From assembly GCF_022698145.1 (NCBI RefSeq), contig NZ_JALDAX010000018.1, positions 1 through 64,000 on the forward strand: 64,000 nt of DNA. Direction: 5' to 3'. Below, one piece after another: positions 8,034 to 16,213 of the stretch. The notes beneath the pieces were generated by a model. It did no database searches, had not been told where the DNA came from, and worked only from the letters and a program-made list of their open reading frames with translations. Numbering within the stretch: position 1 is the stretch's first letter; each line of letters opens with the position of its first letter. Both the position numbers and the translations under genes were made by a program. Source of the stretch: Streptomyces spinosisporus (GTDB taxonomy: Bacteria; Actinomycetota; Actinomycetes; Streptomycetales; Streptomycetaceae).

Positions 8034-8444
8034 CTACCCGCCGTCGCTGCGCCCGGCGTCCTGCTCACCCAGCAGGCGGTGCAGCAACTGTTCGTCCTCC
8101 TGGGAGAGTTCGTCGACGAAGCGAGTGAGCACCGCCTCACGGTCCGAGCCGCGGTCCAGCAGCCCGTGCATCCGTACGGCGGTGTCGGACGCTTCGTCCC
8201 GGACCGGCGCGTAGGCGTATCCGCGGCCTGCGGGCTGCCGTACGAGCATGCCCTTGTCGTGCAAGCGCGACAGGATCGTCAGCACCGTCGTGTAGGCGAG
8301 GTCCCCGGGCAGCCGTTCCAGGAGCTGCCGTGCGGTCAGCGGCTCGTCCGCGGCCCACAGGGCAGCCATGACGCCGCTCTCCAGTTCCCCGCGTGCCCTT
8401 CTGCCGGTCGCCCGGCCGCTTTCGCTGCTCGTCCGGTCCCGCAT
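8034..8444 (-). CDS. BlaI/MecI-family transcriptional repressor (second copy)
   Basis: This 136-residue protein has the blocks GELESGVMAALWAADEPLTA, TTVLTILSRLHDKGML and GRGYAYAPV. It is close in sequence to the copy at 5621-5992 but clearly diverged. It has an Arg/Ser/Gly-rich N-terminal extension of about 18 residues. It is divergent from a glycosyltransferase-deacetylase operon, and the gap between them holds a CTACA-N3-TGTAG repeat. Its own protease partner is a pseudogene, so induction may be lost or taken over by the neighbouring M56 protein. Confidence 0.9.
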   Translation of the reverse strand: MRDRTSSESGRATGRRARGELESGVMAALWAADEPLTARQLLERLPGDLAYTTVLTILSRLHDKGMLVRQPAGRGYAYAPVRDEASDTAVRMHGLLDRGSDREAVLTRFVDELSQEDEQLLHRLLGEQDAGRSDGG

Positions 8445-8560
8445 CGTTCACCTGCCCTCCCGCTCTACTCCCCACCCTACCGGCGGGGCAACTACGGCTT
8501 GTAGGAAGCCAGCGGGATCTTGGCGACAGTGACCAACTGCATCACGCACGAGCTTATCTA

Positions 8561-8573
8561 CTACATGTTGTAG
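8561..8573. promoter_or_regulatory. BlaI-type operator
   Basis: CTACATGTTGTAG is an inverted repeat (CTACA-N3-TGTAG). It sits 40 bases upstream of the glycosyltransferase start and 117 bases upstream of the second blaI-like gene. The half sites match those in the 6036-6053 operator. The sequence context ATCTACTACATGTTGTAGAG extends the symmetry loosely. Confidence 0.6.
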
Positions 8574-8612
8574 AGTTCGGCCGCCCACTCCACCCGCGGA
8601 GGAACGAGCTCT

Positions 8613-10013
8613 ATGACCTACTCCGGTACTTCGGCACATCTGCGCGTCCCGGCGGCCGCTGCCCTGCACCCCGAGCCGGTGCCGACCACCGCACGGGACA
8701 AGCGCATCGCGATCGTCTCGGCGAGCATCGGTGCGGGCCACGACGGTGCCGCAGCCGAGCTCGCTCGCCGGCTCACGTCCCACGGCTTCGTCGTCGACCG
8801 GTTCGACCTGCTGGACCTGCTGCCGGTCCACCTGGGACAGCTCGTCCGGGACAGCTACCACCGCATGCTCGTCCGGGCACCTTGGGCATATCAAAGGGTC
8901 TACCGCAGTACGGAACGCGCCGGCGGTGGCGGGCCGTTGGCCAGAGCCCTGCTGCGCACCGCCGAGGAGCGCGTTTTCCGCACGCTGCACCCCGACACCG
9001 GGGCGGTCGTCTCCACGTATCCGGGGGCCAGCCGTGTCCTGGGTAGCCTGCGGCTTCGGGGACGGCTGACTGTGCCCGTCCTCACGTATCTCACCGACTT
9101 CTCCGTGCATCCGCTGTGGGTGGCCGACGGTGTCGACGTCCACCTCGCCGCGCACGCCGTGCCCGCCGCCCAGGCCCGGGCCGCCGGAGCGCAGGACGTC
9201 CGAGTGAGCGGCCCGGTGGTCGATCCGCGCTTCTGTCCCGGCAGCGCCGTGGAGCGCCACACGGCCCGGGCACGCTTCGGGCTGCCGGGGAACACTCCGC
9301 TGGCGCTGCTCGTGGCCGGCTCGTGGGGGGTCGGACCGGTCCGGCAGGTTGCCCTGGAGCTACGCGACTGCGGTGCCGCCGTCCCCGTGGTCGTCTGCGG
9401 CCGCAACAAGGCGCTGGCAGAACGACTTCGCGCGGACGGCATCGAACATGCCTTTGGCTGGGTGGACGATATGCCCGCCCTGATGCAGGCCGCCGACGTG
9501 CTGGTCCAGAACGCCGGTGGGCTCAGCTCCCTGGAGGCCTTCGCCACCGGTCTGCCCGTCGCAAGCTACCGGTGCATACCGGGCCACGGTCTGACCAACG
9601 CCGCCGCCCTGGAAGAGGCCGGTGCGGCGGTCTGGATCCGCGACCCTGCCCGCCTCAAGGTCGCGCTCTGCGACCTGATCCACGGCCCACTGGGACTGAG
9701 CCAACGCGCAATTGGCTTCGCCCTCTTCACCGCTGAGGGCGAAGGCGGACCCGCCGCAGAGATAGGGCGCATTCACAGCGCAGTGTCGCCTCCGCAATCT
9801 CCCCGGTTCACCGCACCACGGCACCACCCGGCGGCACGCCGACTCGTCGCCACGACCGCCGTGGCCTGCGGGGTGTGGGCCTGCGCCGTCGGGACGGGGA
9901 TCGCCACCGCCTACGAGGGCTCGGGCGTGATCCACGCCATCGGGCACAGTCTCGACCGGGACGACCCGCCGCCGCATCACATCTTCCACGTCGAAGGGCA
10001 CCACCACTCGTGA
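8613..10013 (+). CDS. Processive diacylglycerol-type glycosyltransferase (MGDG synthase/GT28-like)
   Basis: The protein has 466 residues. The N-terminal fold (about 29-190) begins RIAIVSASIGAGHDGAAAEL, the glycine-rich acceptor loop of MGDG synthases, UgtP and MurG relatives. The C-terminal Rossmann fold contains the sugar-nucleotide site NAGGLSSLEAFATGLPV (about 300-316). Family members add sugar from UDP-hexose to diacylglycerol at the inner membrane face. After about residue 400 there is an unusual extension: one hydrophobic segment (VACGVWACAVGTGIATA) and a His-rich tail (HHIFHVEGHHHS). The start has GGAGGAACGAG in front. The deacetylase gene overlaps its stop (GTGA). A BlaI-type operator lies upstream. 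Confidence 0.82.
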   Translation: MTYSGTSAHLRVPAAAALHPEPVPTTARDKRIAIVSASIGAGHDGAAAELARRLTSHGFVVDRFDLLDLLPVHLGQLVRDSYHRMLVRAPWAYQRVYRSTERAGGGGPLARALLRTAEERVFRTLHPDTGAVVSTYPGASRVLGSLRLRGRLTVPVLTYLTDFSVHPLWVADGVDVHLAAHAVPAAQARAAGAQDVRVSGPVVDPRFCPGSAVERHTARARFGLPGNTPLALLVAGSWGVGPVRQVALELRDCGAAVPVVVCGRNKALAERLRADGIEHAFGWVDDMPALMQAADVLVQNAGGLSSLEAFATGLPVASYRCIPGHGLTNAAALEEAGAAVWIRDPARLKVALCDLIHGPLGLSQRAIGFALFTAEGEGGPAAEIGRIHSAVSPPQSPRFTAPRHHPAARRLVATTAVACGVWACAVGTGIATAYEGSGVIHAIGHSLDRDDPPPHHIFHVEGHHHS

Positions 10014-10747
10014 CCACCTCACGACTGCTCCGCACCGCCGCTCTGGCCGCTCTGCCCACCCTGGCAGCCGCCCATGCCGCACCCGCCATCTCCACCTTCG
10101 GGCCGCTGCGCAATCGCGCGATGCCCCGACTCGCAGGCCGGGGCCGCCGGGACCACGTAGCCCTGACGTTCGACGACGGACCCGACCCGCTCTCCACCCC
10201 GCGCTTTCTGGGCCTCCTCGCCGCACGCCGGATCCGGGCGACCTTCTTCCTGCTGGGCCGGGAGGCCCAACGCTCGCCCGACTTGGTACGCGACATCGCC
10301 GCGGCGGGACACGAGATCGGTATCCACGGCTGGCTGCACCGTCCGCTACTACTGCGCGGCCTGCGCGCCACGTACGACGATTTCGCCCGCGCCCGCGACA
10401 TCGTCGCCGACATCACGGGGCACCAGCCGATCCTCTTCCGTCCCCCGTACGGCGTCATGTCGACCGCAGCGCATATTGCCGCCCGCCGCCTCAGTCTCAC
10501 CCCCGTGCTGTGGACCTGCTGGGGAGAGGACTGGACCGCACGCGCCACACCGGAGTCCATCCACCAGAGAGTCACGGCCGACCTGGATGGCGGCGGCACC
10601 ATCCTGCTCCACGACTCCGACTGCACGTCCGCCCCGGGCGCCTGGCGGCCGGCCTTGGGCGCGCTCCCGCGCATCCTCGACGCCTGTGAGCAACGCGGCT
10701 TCCAGGTCGGTAGGTTGCGCGACCACGGATGGCCGCTGCCGTCCTGA
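10010..10747 (+). CDS. Polysaccharide deacetylase (NodB/CE4 fold), exported
   Basis: Starting at GTG 10010, which overlaps the upstream stop, the protein has 245 residues. A signal-like N-terminus (RLLRTAALAALPTLAAAHAA) suggests export. The CE4 motifs are TFDDGPDP (53-60), HEIGIHGWLH (101-110, metal His pair), RPPYG (about 143-147) and a late LLHDSD block. Such enzymes remove acetyl groups from peptidoglycan or other amino-sugar polymers. The coupling to a lipid glycosyltransferase suggests that both remodel the cell envelope or make one glycolipid or polymer. Confidence 0.85.
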   Translation: MTTSRLLRTAALAALPTLAAAHAAPAISTFGPLRNRAMPRLAGRGRRDHVALTFDDGPDPLSTPRFLGLLAARRIRATFFLLGREAQRSPDLVRDIAAAGHEIGIHGWLHRPLLLRGLRATYDDFARARDIVADITGHQPILFRPPYGVMSTAAHIAARRLSLTPVLWTCWGEDWTARATPESIHQRVTADLDGGGTILLHDSDCTSAPGAWRPALGALPRILDACEQRGFQVGRLRDHGWPLPS

Positions 10748-11039
10748 CCTATCGAGCTCGATGATCTCTTGCTACTCACACGTCCGTCATCAGGTCGCGC
10801 TCGGCGCGTCGTCGTCGCCGTCACCAGTAGTCGGCACATGTCAGTTGAGGCCGGCACACACGTAAACGCCTGAATACAGCCAACAGTTCATCGTTGCTCC
10901 CGTATATCCCCGAGCCTCGCGCCGAGGACCCCAAGCCATTCATGCAAGCGAGATGCCCTCGCCACCGAGACCCTTGCATCGTGAAGGGCCCTCGGCGGCC
11001 GCCTGGCCTCGGTGATCCCCTCGAGGACATCGGCAGAAC
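10748..11039. other. Intergenic stretch, nothing recognised
   Basis: There is no open frame with a recognisable domain on either strand and no clear hairpin after the deacetylase gene. It leads into a block of decayed small genes. Confidence 0.4.
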
Positions 11040-11308
11040 AAGGACATGCCCGACCACCCCCCTCTTCGACCGGCTCATCGACGCCGTAGACGAAATCTTC
11101 GTCCTGGCCAAGGAGACTGCGAACCGCTCAGCCTGCGAGGACGCCAACCACACGCTCGTCCAGCGCGCCGAACACCTGGTCGCCATCTGGAAAACGGCGA
11201 TCCCCCATCCTCAAGGGCTGCGGCGCCGCAGACACCGTCCTGGAAGCACGCGCCGCCGGCCACCCCGTCGACGTCGTGTGGCCAGCTGGCGCTGCCCAGC
11301 GGGCCTGA
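11040..11308 (+). pseudogene. Remnant of a small SLOG/YspA-like protein
   Basis: The first part reads FDRLIDAVDEIFVLAKETANRS and VQRAEHLVAIWKTA. After a frameshift near 11200 it continues ILKGCGAADTVLEARAAGHP and VDVVWPAGAAQRA, then stops. This pattern (a D/E-L-V-A-x-W step, then GGTADVVxxAR, then PVxVVWPxGAxR) is that of small SLOG/DUF2493-like actinobacterial proteins. The N-terminus is missing. The family assignment is from memory of the pattern and is only moderately secure. Confidence 0.4.
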
Positions 11309-11319
11309 GTCCTACCGTC

Positions 11320-11513
11320 TCAGCCTCCCAACTCATCACGACCTCGTTGTCCTGCTGGTCGACGAGGTTGATGCACACCAGGGGCGGCCCACCGGCCCAC
11401 CCGCGACAAGAACTTGCCGCGAGCCGTCGTGTCGCTTTCCCACCAGCCCCGGGCAGCGGGGCGGCCGTCAGCGGCGACGGTGAGGTGGAACCGTTCCAGG
11501 GCGCGCTGGTCAT
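11320..11513 (-). pseudogene. Decayed small protein coupled to the LexA-like gene
   Basis: ATG 11513 overlaps the TGA of the gene upstream (ATGA), so the two were once an operon. The coding sense alternates between frames: LERFHLTVAADGRPAARGWW and TARGKFLS in one, then VCINLVDQQDNEVVMSWE in another. At least two frameshifts break it. The pattern resembles a short conserved Streptomyces protein of unknown function (FHLTV-DGRP-GWW ... LVDxxDxxxxxSW). No function is proposed. Confidence 0.4.
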
Positions 11514-11733
11514 GTGAGCCGGATTCGGCAGGGCCATGGGAGCTCGCGGGCGATGCGCCCAACGGCCTCGATGCGTCCGAAATGGCGGTGCACGGACGGG
11601 TGCTGCACATGCCGAGCCGCGCGCCGAGCTCCTTCAGTGTGGGCGCTGCACTCCGGTCGGCGATCGACTCGCGAATGCAGCGGAGAAGCTGCGCCTGGGC
11701 GCAGGTGAGGTACTCGACCCAATGGTCGGCCAT
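11510..11733 (-). pseudogene. LexA-like DNA-binding domain gene, frameshifted
   Basis: From ATG 11733 the translation reads YLTCAQAQLLRCIRESIADR and APTLKELGARLGMCST, the winged helix of LexA repressors. After one frameshift it ends with SVHRHFGRIEAVGRIARELP and a stop at 11510. There is no LexA protease domain, so the original was a small stand-alone wHTH protein rather than LexA itself. The 224-bp length is not a multiple of three. A sequencing error is possible, but the coupled downstream gene is broken as well. Confidence 0.6.
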
Positions 11734-12262
11734 CCTTAAATTCGATCGCTCGCTTGCATTCTCAGGCAAGCCGACGCGCGATTCGTCACTGGGGCATAGC
11801 CAGAAGCGGCCAGGCATAGCCGGCCGCCCGATGTGAACGGCCATGCCGCGACTTCTGCAACCCTCCCTATATGTTCGAAAGCCCCCTCACGACGGGCCGC
11901 AAGCGGGGATACGTGCATCTGCGCATCCTGGAGAGGCCCGTAGATGCACGGCTGCCGGCGCACTTCCGCAAGGGGCTCAGCGTAATCGGCATTGCACTCG
12001 TAGTGGTGTGACGCTGCCGGGCATGGGTGCGCTGTATGAGCGGGACCAGCTTCGGCGGGTCCCGGACGTACGCGACACCCTCCCGGGCCCGTACTCGTAC
12101 GCCAGGCAGGCAGGTGCACCCCCGTAACCGGCCTGCCACGCGAGGTTTTCCGGCCCGGCGCTGCGGCCCGAGAGCGCGCGGTAATCTGGCCGCGCCGCTG
12201 CCCAAAAGGTCATAAAACACCAGCATTTGGGCTCGTAGTGAACATGTTCGTGTCGACTTGGG
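11734..12262. other. Intergenic stretch, nothing recognised
   Basis: Open frames on both strands (for example 11843-12127 plus and 11736-12119 minus) lack recognisable domains and good ribosome binding sites. The stretch presumably contains the kinase promoter. Confidence 0.4.
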
Positions 12263-13495
12263 GTGGGTGTACTGGTGCTGCTGGCGGACCGCTATCAGCT
12301 GGAGGAACTGCTGGGGCGAGGCGCGATGGGTGAGGTGTGGCGGGCCACCGACCGCATCCTTGGGCGCGCCGTCGCGGTCAAGCTCCTCAGGGAGGAAGAG
12401 CCGGCGGACACGGAACGCTTCCGGATGGAGGCGCAGACCGCGGGCCGCCTCAACCATCCCCATGTGGTGGGCGTCTACGACTTCGGCTCAGACCGGGGCC
12501 GGCTGTACCTGGTCATGGAGTTCGTCGACGGCTGGAGCTTGGCGCAGGAGCGGTCGATGCGCGGTGTCCTGGCTCCTGACGAGGCGACGGCCATCGCGGC
12601 GCAGACTGCTGCGGGCCTGTCCGCTGCGCACCGGCAGGGGGTAGTGCACCGAGACATCAAGCCCGCCAACGTGATGATCTCCACCGACCGCACCGTAAAG
12701 ATCACCGACTTTGGGATAGCCCGCTTCGCTGACGATGCGGCCGGCACGATGACCGCCACCGGAAAGGTCGTCGGTACCGCTGACTACATGGCCCCCGAGC
12801 GTGCTCTCGGACGTTCCGCGCGGCCCGCTTCGGACGTCTACTCACTTGGCTGCGTGCTGTACCACCTCCTCACCGGCCGTCCACCGTTCCAGGGCGCGAC
12901 CTCGCTGGCCGTGGTCAAGCAGCACGTGGATGCCGTCCCGGTGCCAGTGGCCCGGCTGCGCCCCGAGATACCGCCGCAACTCGCCGAGTACGTACTGCAG
13001 TTGCTTGCCAAGGACCCCGCGGCCCGGCCCACCGCCGAGGAAGCGGCCCACTGGTTGGGCACATCGGAGTGGGCCTCGGCCGCGGAGGTCGGCCAGACCG
13101 CGCCCATGGCGGCTCCGCCCGTCCACATGGCCGCGCCGCCGGTCCCGGATGCGGCTCCCTTGGTAGGTATGCATGGTCCCCCGGCGCACTCCCGGCCGCG
13201 CGGACGCCGCAGGACAGCGTCCCGGGCCGTGCTGGGCGGGGCCGGCATCGTCCTGTTCACCGCGGCCGCGGCGATCGGTGCATCGATGAACTCGGGCGAC
13301 GAGAGCCCTTCGGCACCCCCCTCTTCCGTGCCGTCCTATGCCGCGTCGGTCCATGTCAGTGAGACTCCTTCAGCACCGCCGTCCTCCGCTGCTCCTTCCA
13401 CCACGAAGCCCCCGGGGGGCGACCCCGAAGACGGCGAAGGCCACGCAGGGAAAGGGGGACACGGCAAGGGCAAGGGCAAGGACTCAGACGACTGA
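12263..13495 (+). CDS. Receptor-type serine/threonine protein kinase (Pkn family)
   Basis: This 410-residue protein has an N-terminal kinase domain (about 8-266). It contains the glycine loop GRGAMG (18-23), Lys40, catalytic HRDIKPAN (129-136), DFG (149-151) and APE (177-179). A Pro/Ala-rich linker (about 270-318) leads to one membrane helix (about 321-342). The short outer tail is Ser/Pro-rich and ends in a Gly/Lys-rich stretch (GKGGHGKGKGKDSDD). There are no PASTA repeats, so the ligand is not obvious. The start is uncertain: GTG 12263 is the first in frame and lacks a clear Shine-Dalgarno; GTG 12269 or 12275 would trim two to four residues. Confidence 0.9.
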   Translation: MGVLVLLADRYQLEELLGRGAMGEVWRATDRILGRAVAVKLLREEEPADTERFRMEAQTAGRLNHPHVVGVYDFGSDRGRLYLVMEFVDGWSLAQERSMRGVLAPDEATAIAAQTAAGLSAAHRQGVVHRDIKPANVMISTDRTVKITDFGIARFADDAAGTMTATGKVVGTADYMAPERALGRSARPASDVYSLGCVLYHLLTGRPPFQGATSLAVVKQHVDAVPVPVARLRPEIPPQLAEYVLQLLAKDPAARPTAEEAAHWLGTSEWASAAEVGQTAPMAAPPVHMAAPPVPDAAPLVGMHGPPAHSRPRGRRRTASRAVLGGAGIVLFTAAAAIGASMNSGDESPSAPPSSVPSYAASVHVSETPSAPPSSAAPSTTKPPGGDPEDGEGHAGKGGHGKGKGKDSDD

Positions 13496-13690
13496 GCCCT
13501 CGCCACTGAGCATGCCGAAACCGACCCGAAGGGCTTCGGGCCAGCTCGAGACGGTTGGCAGGTGTTGACGTGCCCAGAAATCGAATTCGACGGCGCCAAC
13601 AGAGGTGCCGGAGGACGACTCCAGCCGGAACCGGCGGCGGACATCTGCGGGGCACCCCTGTGAACATGCCGCCCCGAGCGCGGCGGAATC

Positions 13691-13936
13691 GGCAAGTCCG
13701 ACCCAATCGATGCCCGGCGCATAGCCACAGCCGTACTTCCACTTCACGAAGAACAGCTGCGCAGCCCACGGATGGACGAGGGGATCCGCGCGGCAGCGCA
13801 GATCCTGCTCACCGCGCGGGACGAACTCACCAGCGAGCGAACCAGGGCTGTGAACGCCCCGACCGCCCTGGTGCGCACCGCTGACCTCGGCATCGATACG
13901 CGGCGCTCGTGGCCGATTCGTGCCGGCAGTGAGTAG
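13691..13936 (+). pseudogene. IS110-family transposase fragment
   Basis: The translation in one frame reads GKSDPIDARRIATAVLPLHE, EEQLRSPRMDEGIRAAAQIL and TARDELTSERTRAVNAPTAL, ending VRTADLGIDTRRS. This is the middle of the N-terminal DEDD/RuvC-like domain of an IS110 transposase (the KSDP(I/L)DA block). The N-terminus and the whole C-terminal half are missing. No element ends were found. Confidence 0.75.
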
Positions 13937-14347
13937 CCGTATGCACATGGGTGTTGACCTTGCAACCGTCTGCGGTTACCAGTGACGTTCCCGCCTCGTG
14001 ATCCGCTGGGGGAAGTGACTCCCTGACGGGGTCAGGCGCCTGGACCTTTGGGGAGGTCTCGTGGGCGCCGACATGCAGGGGCGGCGCCGTTCAATCCCCC
14101 CGTGGCGGGTCTGCCCCTGCTTTCGACGTGGCGCAGTCAGGGCGCGCGGTTGTGGTGCGGCATGCGCCCTGCAGCCGAAGGATGACGGTGTCTACTCCGG
14201 GTGGCCCATCCCCATTACGGAGCGCTATCAGGAAGTGCTCACGGTAATCAGGGCTCTACCGCGTCGAGTACCCTCGTCCACGTTCCACACGCAATTGCCG
14301 ATCAATGGCGTCGCAGCCGAATGTGGCGAGGCGGCAAAGGAAGGAAC
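13937..14347. other. Intergenic stretch, nothing recognised
   Basis: No recognisable gene is present. The overlapping open frames from 14061 and 14201 have no family signature upstream of the small gene that starts at 14348. Confidence 0.4.
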
Positions 14348-14521
14348 ATGGACGGAACGACGTGCCGGCGCGTTGTCGCGCGCGAGGTGGAGCGCCCTGA
14401 CGGGCGACGGACCTGGGTGCACGGCTACCTGTGCGGCAAGCCTGCGGTACTACGCGCGCCGGGCAAGGGACTATGCACCGATCATGTGGGCGTGGCGCTC
14501 GAGCTGCCGTCGCGGAACTGA
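14348..14521 (+). CDS. Small Cys-containing protein, function unknown
   Basis: The predicted 57-residue product begins MDGTTCRRVVAREVERPDG and continues with GYLCGKPAV and GLCTDH. Three Cys and a nearby His (C6, the CGKP Cys, and the C-x-x-H pair) could bind a metal. A good ribosome binding site, AAGGAAGG, lies 5 bases before ATG 14348, which is why this short frame is preferred over the longer overlapping one from 14201. No family name can be given. It is a stand-alone gene in a decayed region. Confidence 0.5.
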   Translation: MDGTTCRRVVAREVERPDGRRTWVHGYLCGKPAVLRAPGKGLCTDHVGVALELPSRN

Positions 14522-14637
14522 ACCTCTGCCGAGTTCCGGCGCATAGTCGCGAGCTGGCGGCGCCTTACACAAAGGCGAGGGCATACGTCAGGCCGTGAGG
14601 TGGTGTCGAGGGGGCAGGAACCGGCAATCGGCTGAGC

Positions 14638-15063
14638 ATGTTCGGCATCCGCGCGGGCGATTGGGCGGCCGTGCTGGTCGCGGGCGACGTGGCCTATCCG
14701 GCGTCGGACCGGCTCCGGCACGAGCTGGATGCCGCGATGGCCACCGGTCCTCGCCGCATAGCCGTCGACTTCCGCGGGGTGAACTTCTGAGACTGCACCG
14801 GGTTGAACGTCCTGTTGGATGCCATGCGCAAGCCCGGCGGCCCTGATGGCTACGTCCAGGCGGTCGGGCCGCGCACGCCGGTCGTCGCCCGGCTGATGGC
14901 AGTGACTCAGGTCGGGTTCGACATCACCACCCAAACCAGTTGGTGTCGTGGGCACCGGCCCCACCAGCCGCATCCACACCCTCTTGGACACAGACCGCCA
15001 TCGGCACCTCCTCCCGCCCCGTATCGGCACGGACGTGAACCACGTGGTCCGCATCCGTGCTGA
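14638..15063 (+). pseudogene. STAS-domain protein interrupted by UGA
   Basis: From ATG 14638 the frame encodes the first half of a STAS domain (AAVLVAGDVAYPASDRLRHE, then IAVDFRGVNF) and meets TGA at 14788-14790. The same frame continues DCTGLNVLLDAMRKPGG and VVARLMAVTQVGFDI. In the intact STAS gene of this window (474-836) the matching block is VTFCDSAGLNVL, so the stop sits exactly where Cys is expected (TGC or TGT to TGA). The C-terminal tail looks frameshifted. It is probably a dead paralogue. Confidence 0.65.
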
Positions 15064-15575
15064 ACTCGTCAGGGGCTACCGACCCGGACAATGACCAGAC
15101 CGTCGAGTCCGGTGTGAAGCAAGCGGACCTTCCGCATGCCGTGCACGAGGGAAGGCCGACCCATGGATGCAGGACCCACCGATCAGGCACTCATGCGGGA
15201 CGAGCGGATGCATCAGACAGATTGCAGGGCCAGCCGGTCAGCTACCGCAGCGCAGATGAACCAGACCCAGAACAGGGCTCGCCCGCGGCAGTCGAGGTCT
15301 GACACCTCAGCACCATCCACCGCGCAGAGCCGAAACAGGGGTGCAAAGGACAGCTGCGGCCCCAGGCGTGGAGTCGAAGATCCTTCCCGGGACTGACATC
15401 CCCACCCCCCTCATCCTTAGGCCATTGCAACGGATCAAAACGGCCCGACCGCAGACTCTGGGAGTCGTCAGCTGTCGATGGCCCGGACGGCCTCGCCGCG
15501 TTCGCCGGGGGCGGCTTGCCCCCGCTGCTCTGGGAACCCGAACCGCGCACGGACCACACGAAGGGAGTCCGGCGC
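15064..15575. other. Intergenic stretch, nothing recognised
   Basis: Short open frames on both strands carry no recognisable motif. Nothing further can be supported. Confidence 0.4.
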
Positions 15576-15812
15576 ATGTCCAATCCGCAGCAGCCCGAAC
15601 AGCGACGCAGTGACAAGGGAGGCGCCACCCCGCAGGACGGCGGCGAGCTGAAGGCCCGCCAGCCATCCGGCCACGGCACAGTCCGCCCGCCCACACGGCC
15701 AGGACAGGGGCAAGAAGGGCGGCGGCCAGGGCGGCGGAGTGCCACCGGCCCAGAAGCCCGAACACCCCTGAATCACCGAACGGCAGAGTGCCGCAGGCGA
15801 GCCGGGCGCTGA
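15576..15812 (+). CDS. Short hydrophilic low-complexity protein, possibly frameshifted
   Basis: ATG 15576 follows AAGGGAG at a good distance. The product begins MSNPQQPEQRRSDKGGATP and is rich in Gln, Gly, Pro and charged residues, like small disordered proteins common in Streptomyces. Near 15710 another frame gives a more family-like end (KKGGGQGGGVPPAQKPEHP, stop near 15772), so a single-base frameshift may have altered the C-terminus. The function is unknown. Confidence 0.45.
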   Translation: MSNPQQPEQRRSDKGGATPQDGGELKARQPSGHGTVRPPTRPGQGQEGRRPGRRSATGPEARTPLNHRTAECRRRAGR

Positions 15813-15989
15813 TCGAGATCGTGGAGCCTGGCCCGCACTGCGGGGCTCGGGCCGCGGTGCTCGGAGACGTCACATGTGATCATGTGCTTCTGAGGCCATG
15901 TGCGGCTCGATGAGCTGCGCGGCTCTATCAACTGGCGCAAAAAGGGCACAGTGGGCGAAGATCGGTTATATGGGACCGGCATCGAGGGT

Positions 15990-16110
15990 GCCCGCCAACG
16001 AGACGAACCGGGTGCGCCGAGCTTCGGCAAGAGGTCAGGCAGCTCCACGAGGCAATGATCTCGCACACCGTCATGGACCAGGCGATCGGGATGTGTCAAC
16101 GGCCATTCGT
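15990..16110 (+). pseudogene. ANTAR-domain fragment
   Basis: One frame reads GCAELRQEVRQLHEAMISHT and VMDQAIGM. This matches the start of an ANTAR RNA-binding domain (LxxEVxxLxxAMxSxxxIDQAxGV). The following helices are lost; the sequence runs into unrelated residues. It is too short to function. Confidence 0.4.
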
Positions 16111-16213
16111 TCGGCTTTGCAAGAGTCCCGTGAGCCGACCGGGGTCGCGACTCTGCGCTCTCGATGACCGACATCCCGGTATCGCCTGGCTGGTGCATGT
16201 CGAACGCGCCTCG

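Noticed and set aside
13484..13948. Minus-strand open frame of 154 codons
   Set aside because: It runs antisense to the IS110 fragment and shows no recognisable family.
14788..14790. Selenocysteine codon in the interrupted STAS gene
   Set aside because: No supporting hairpin was identified and the downstream tail is itself degraded, so a nonsense mutation is the better explanation.
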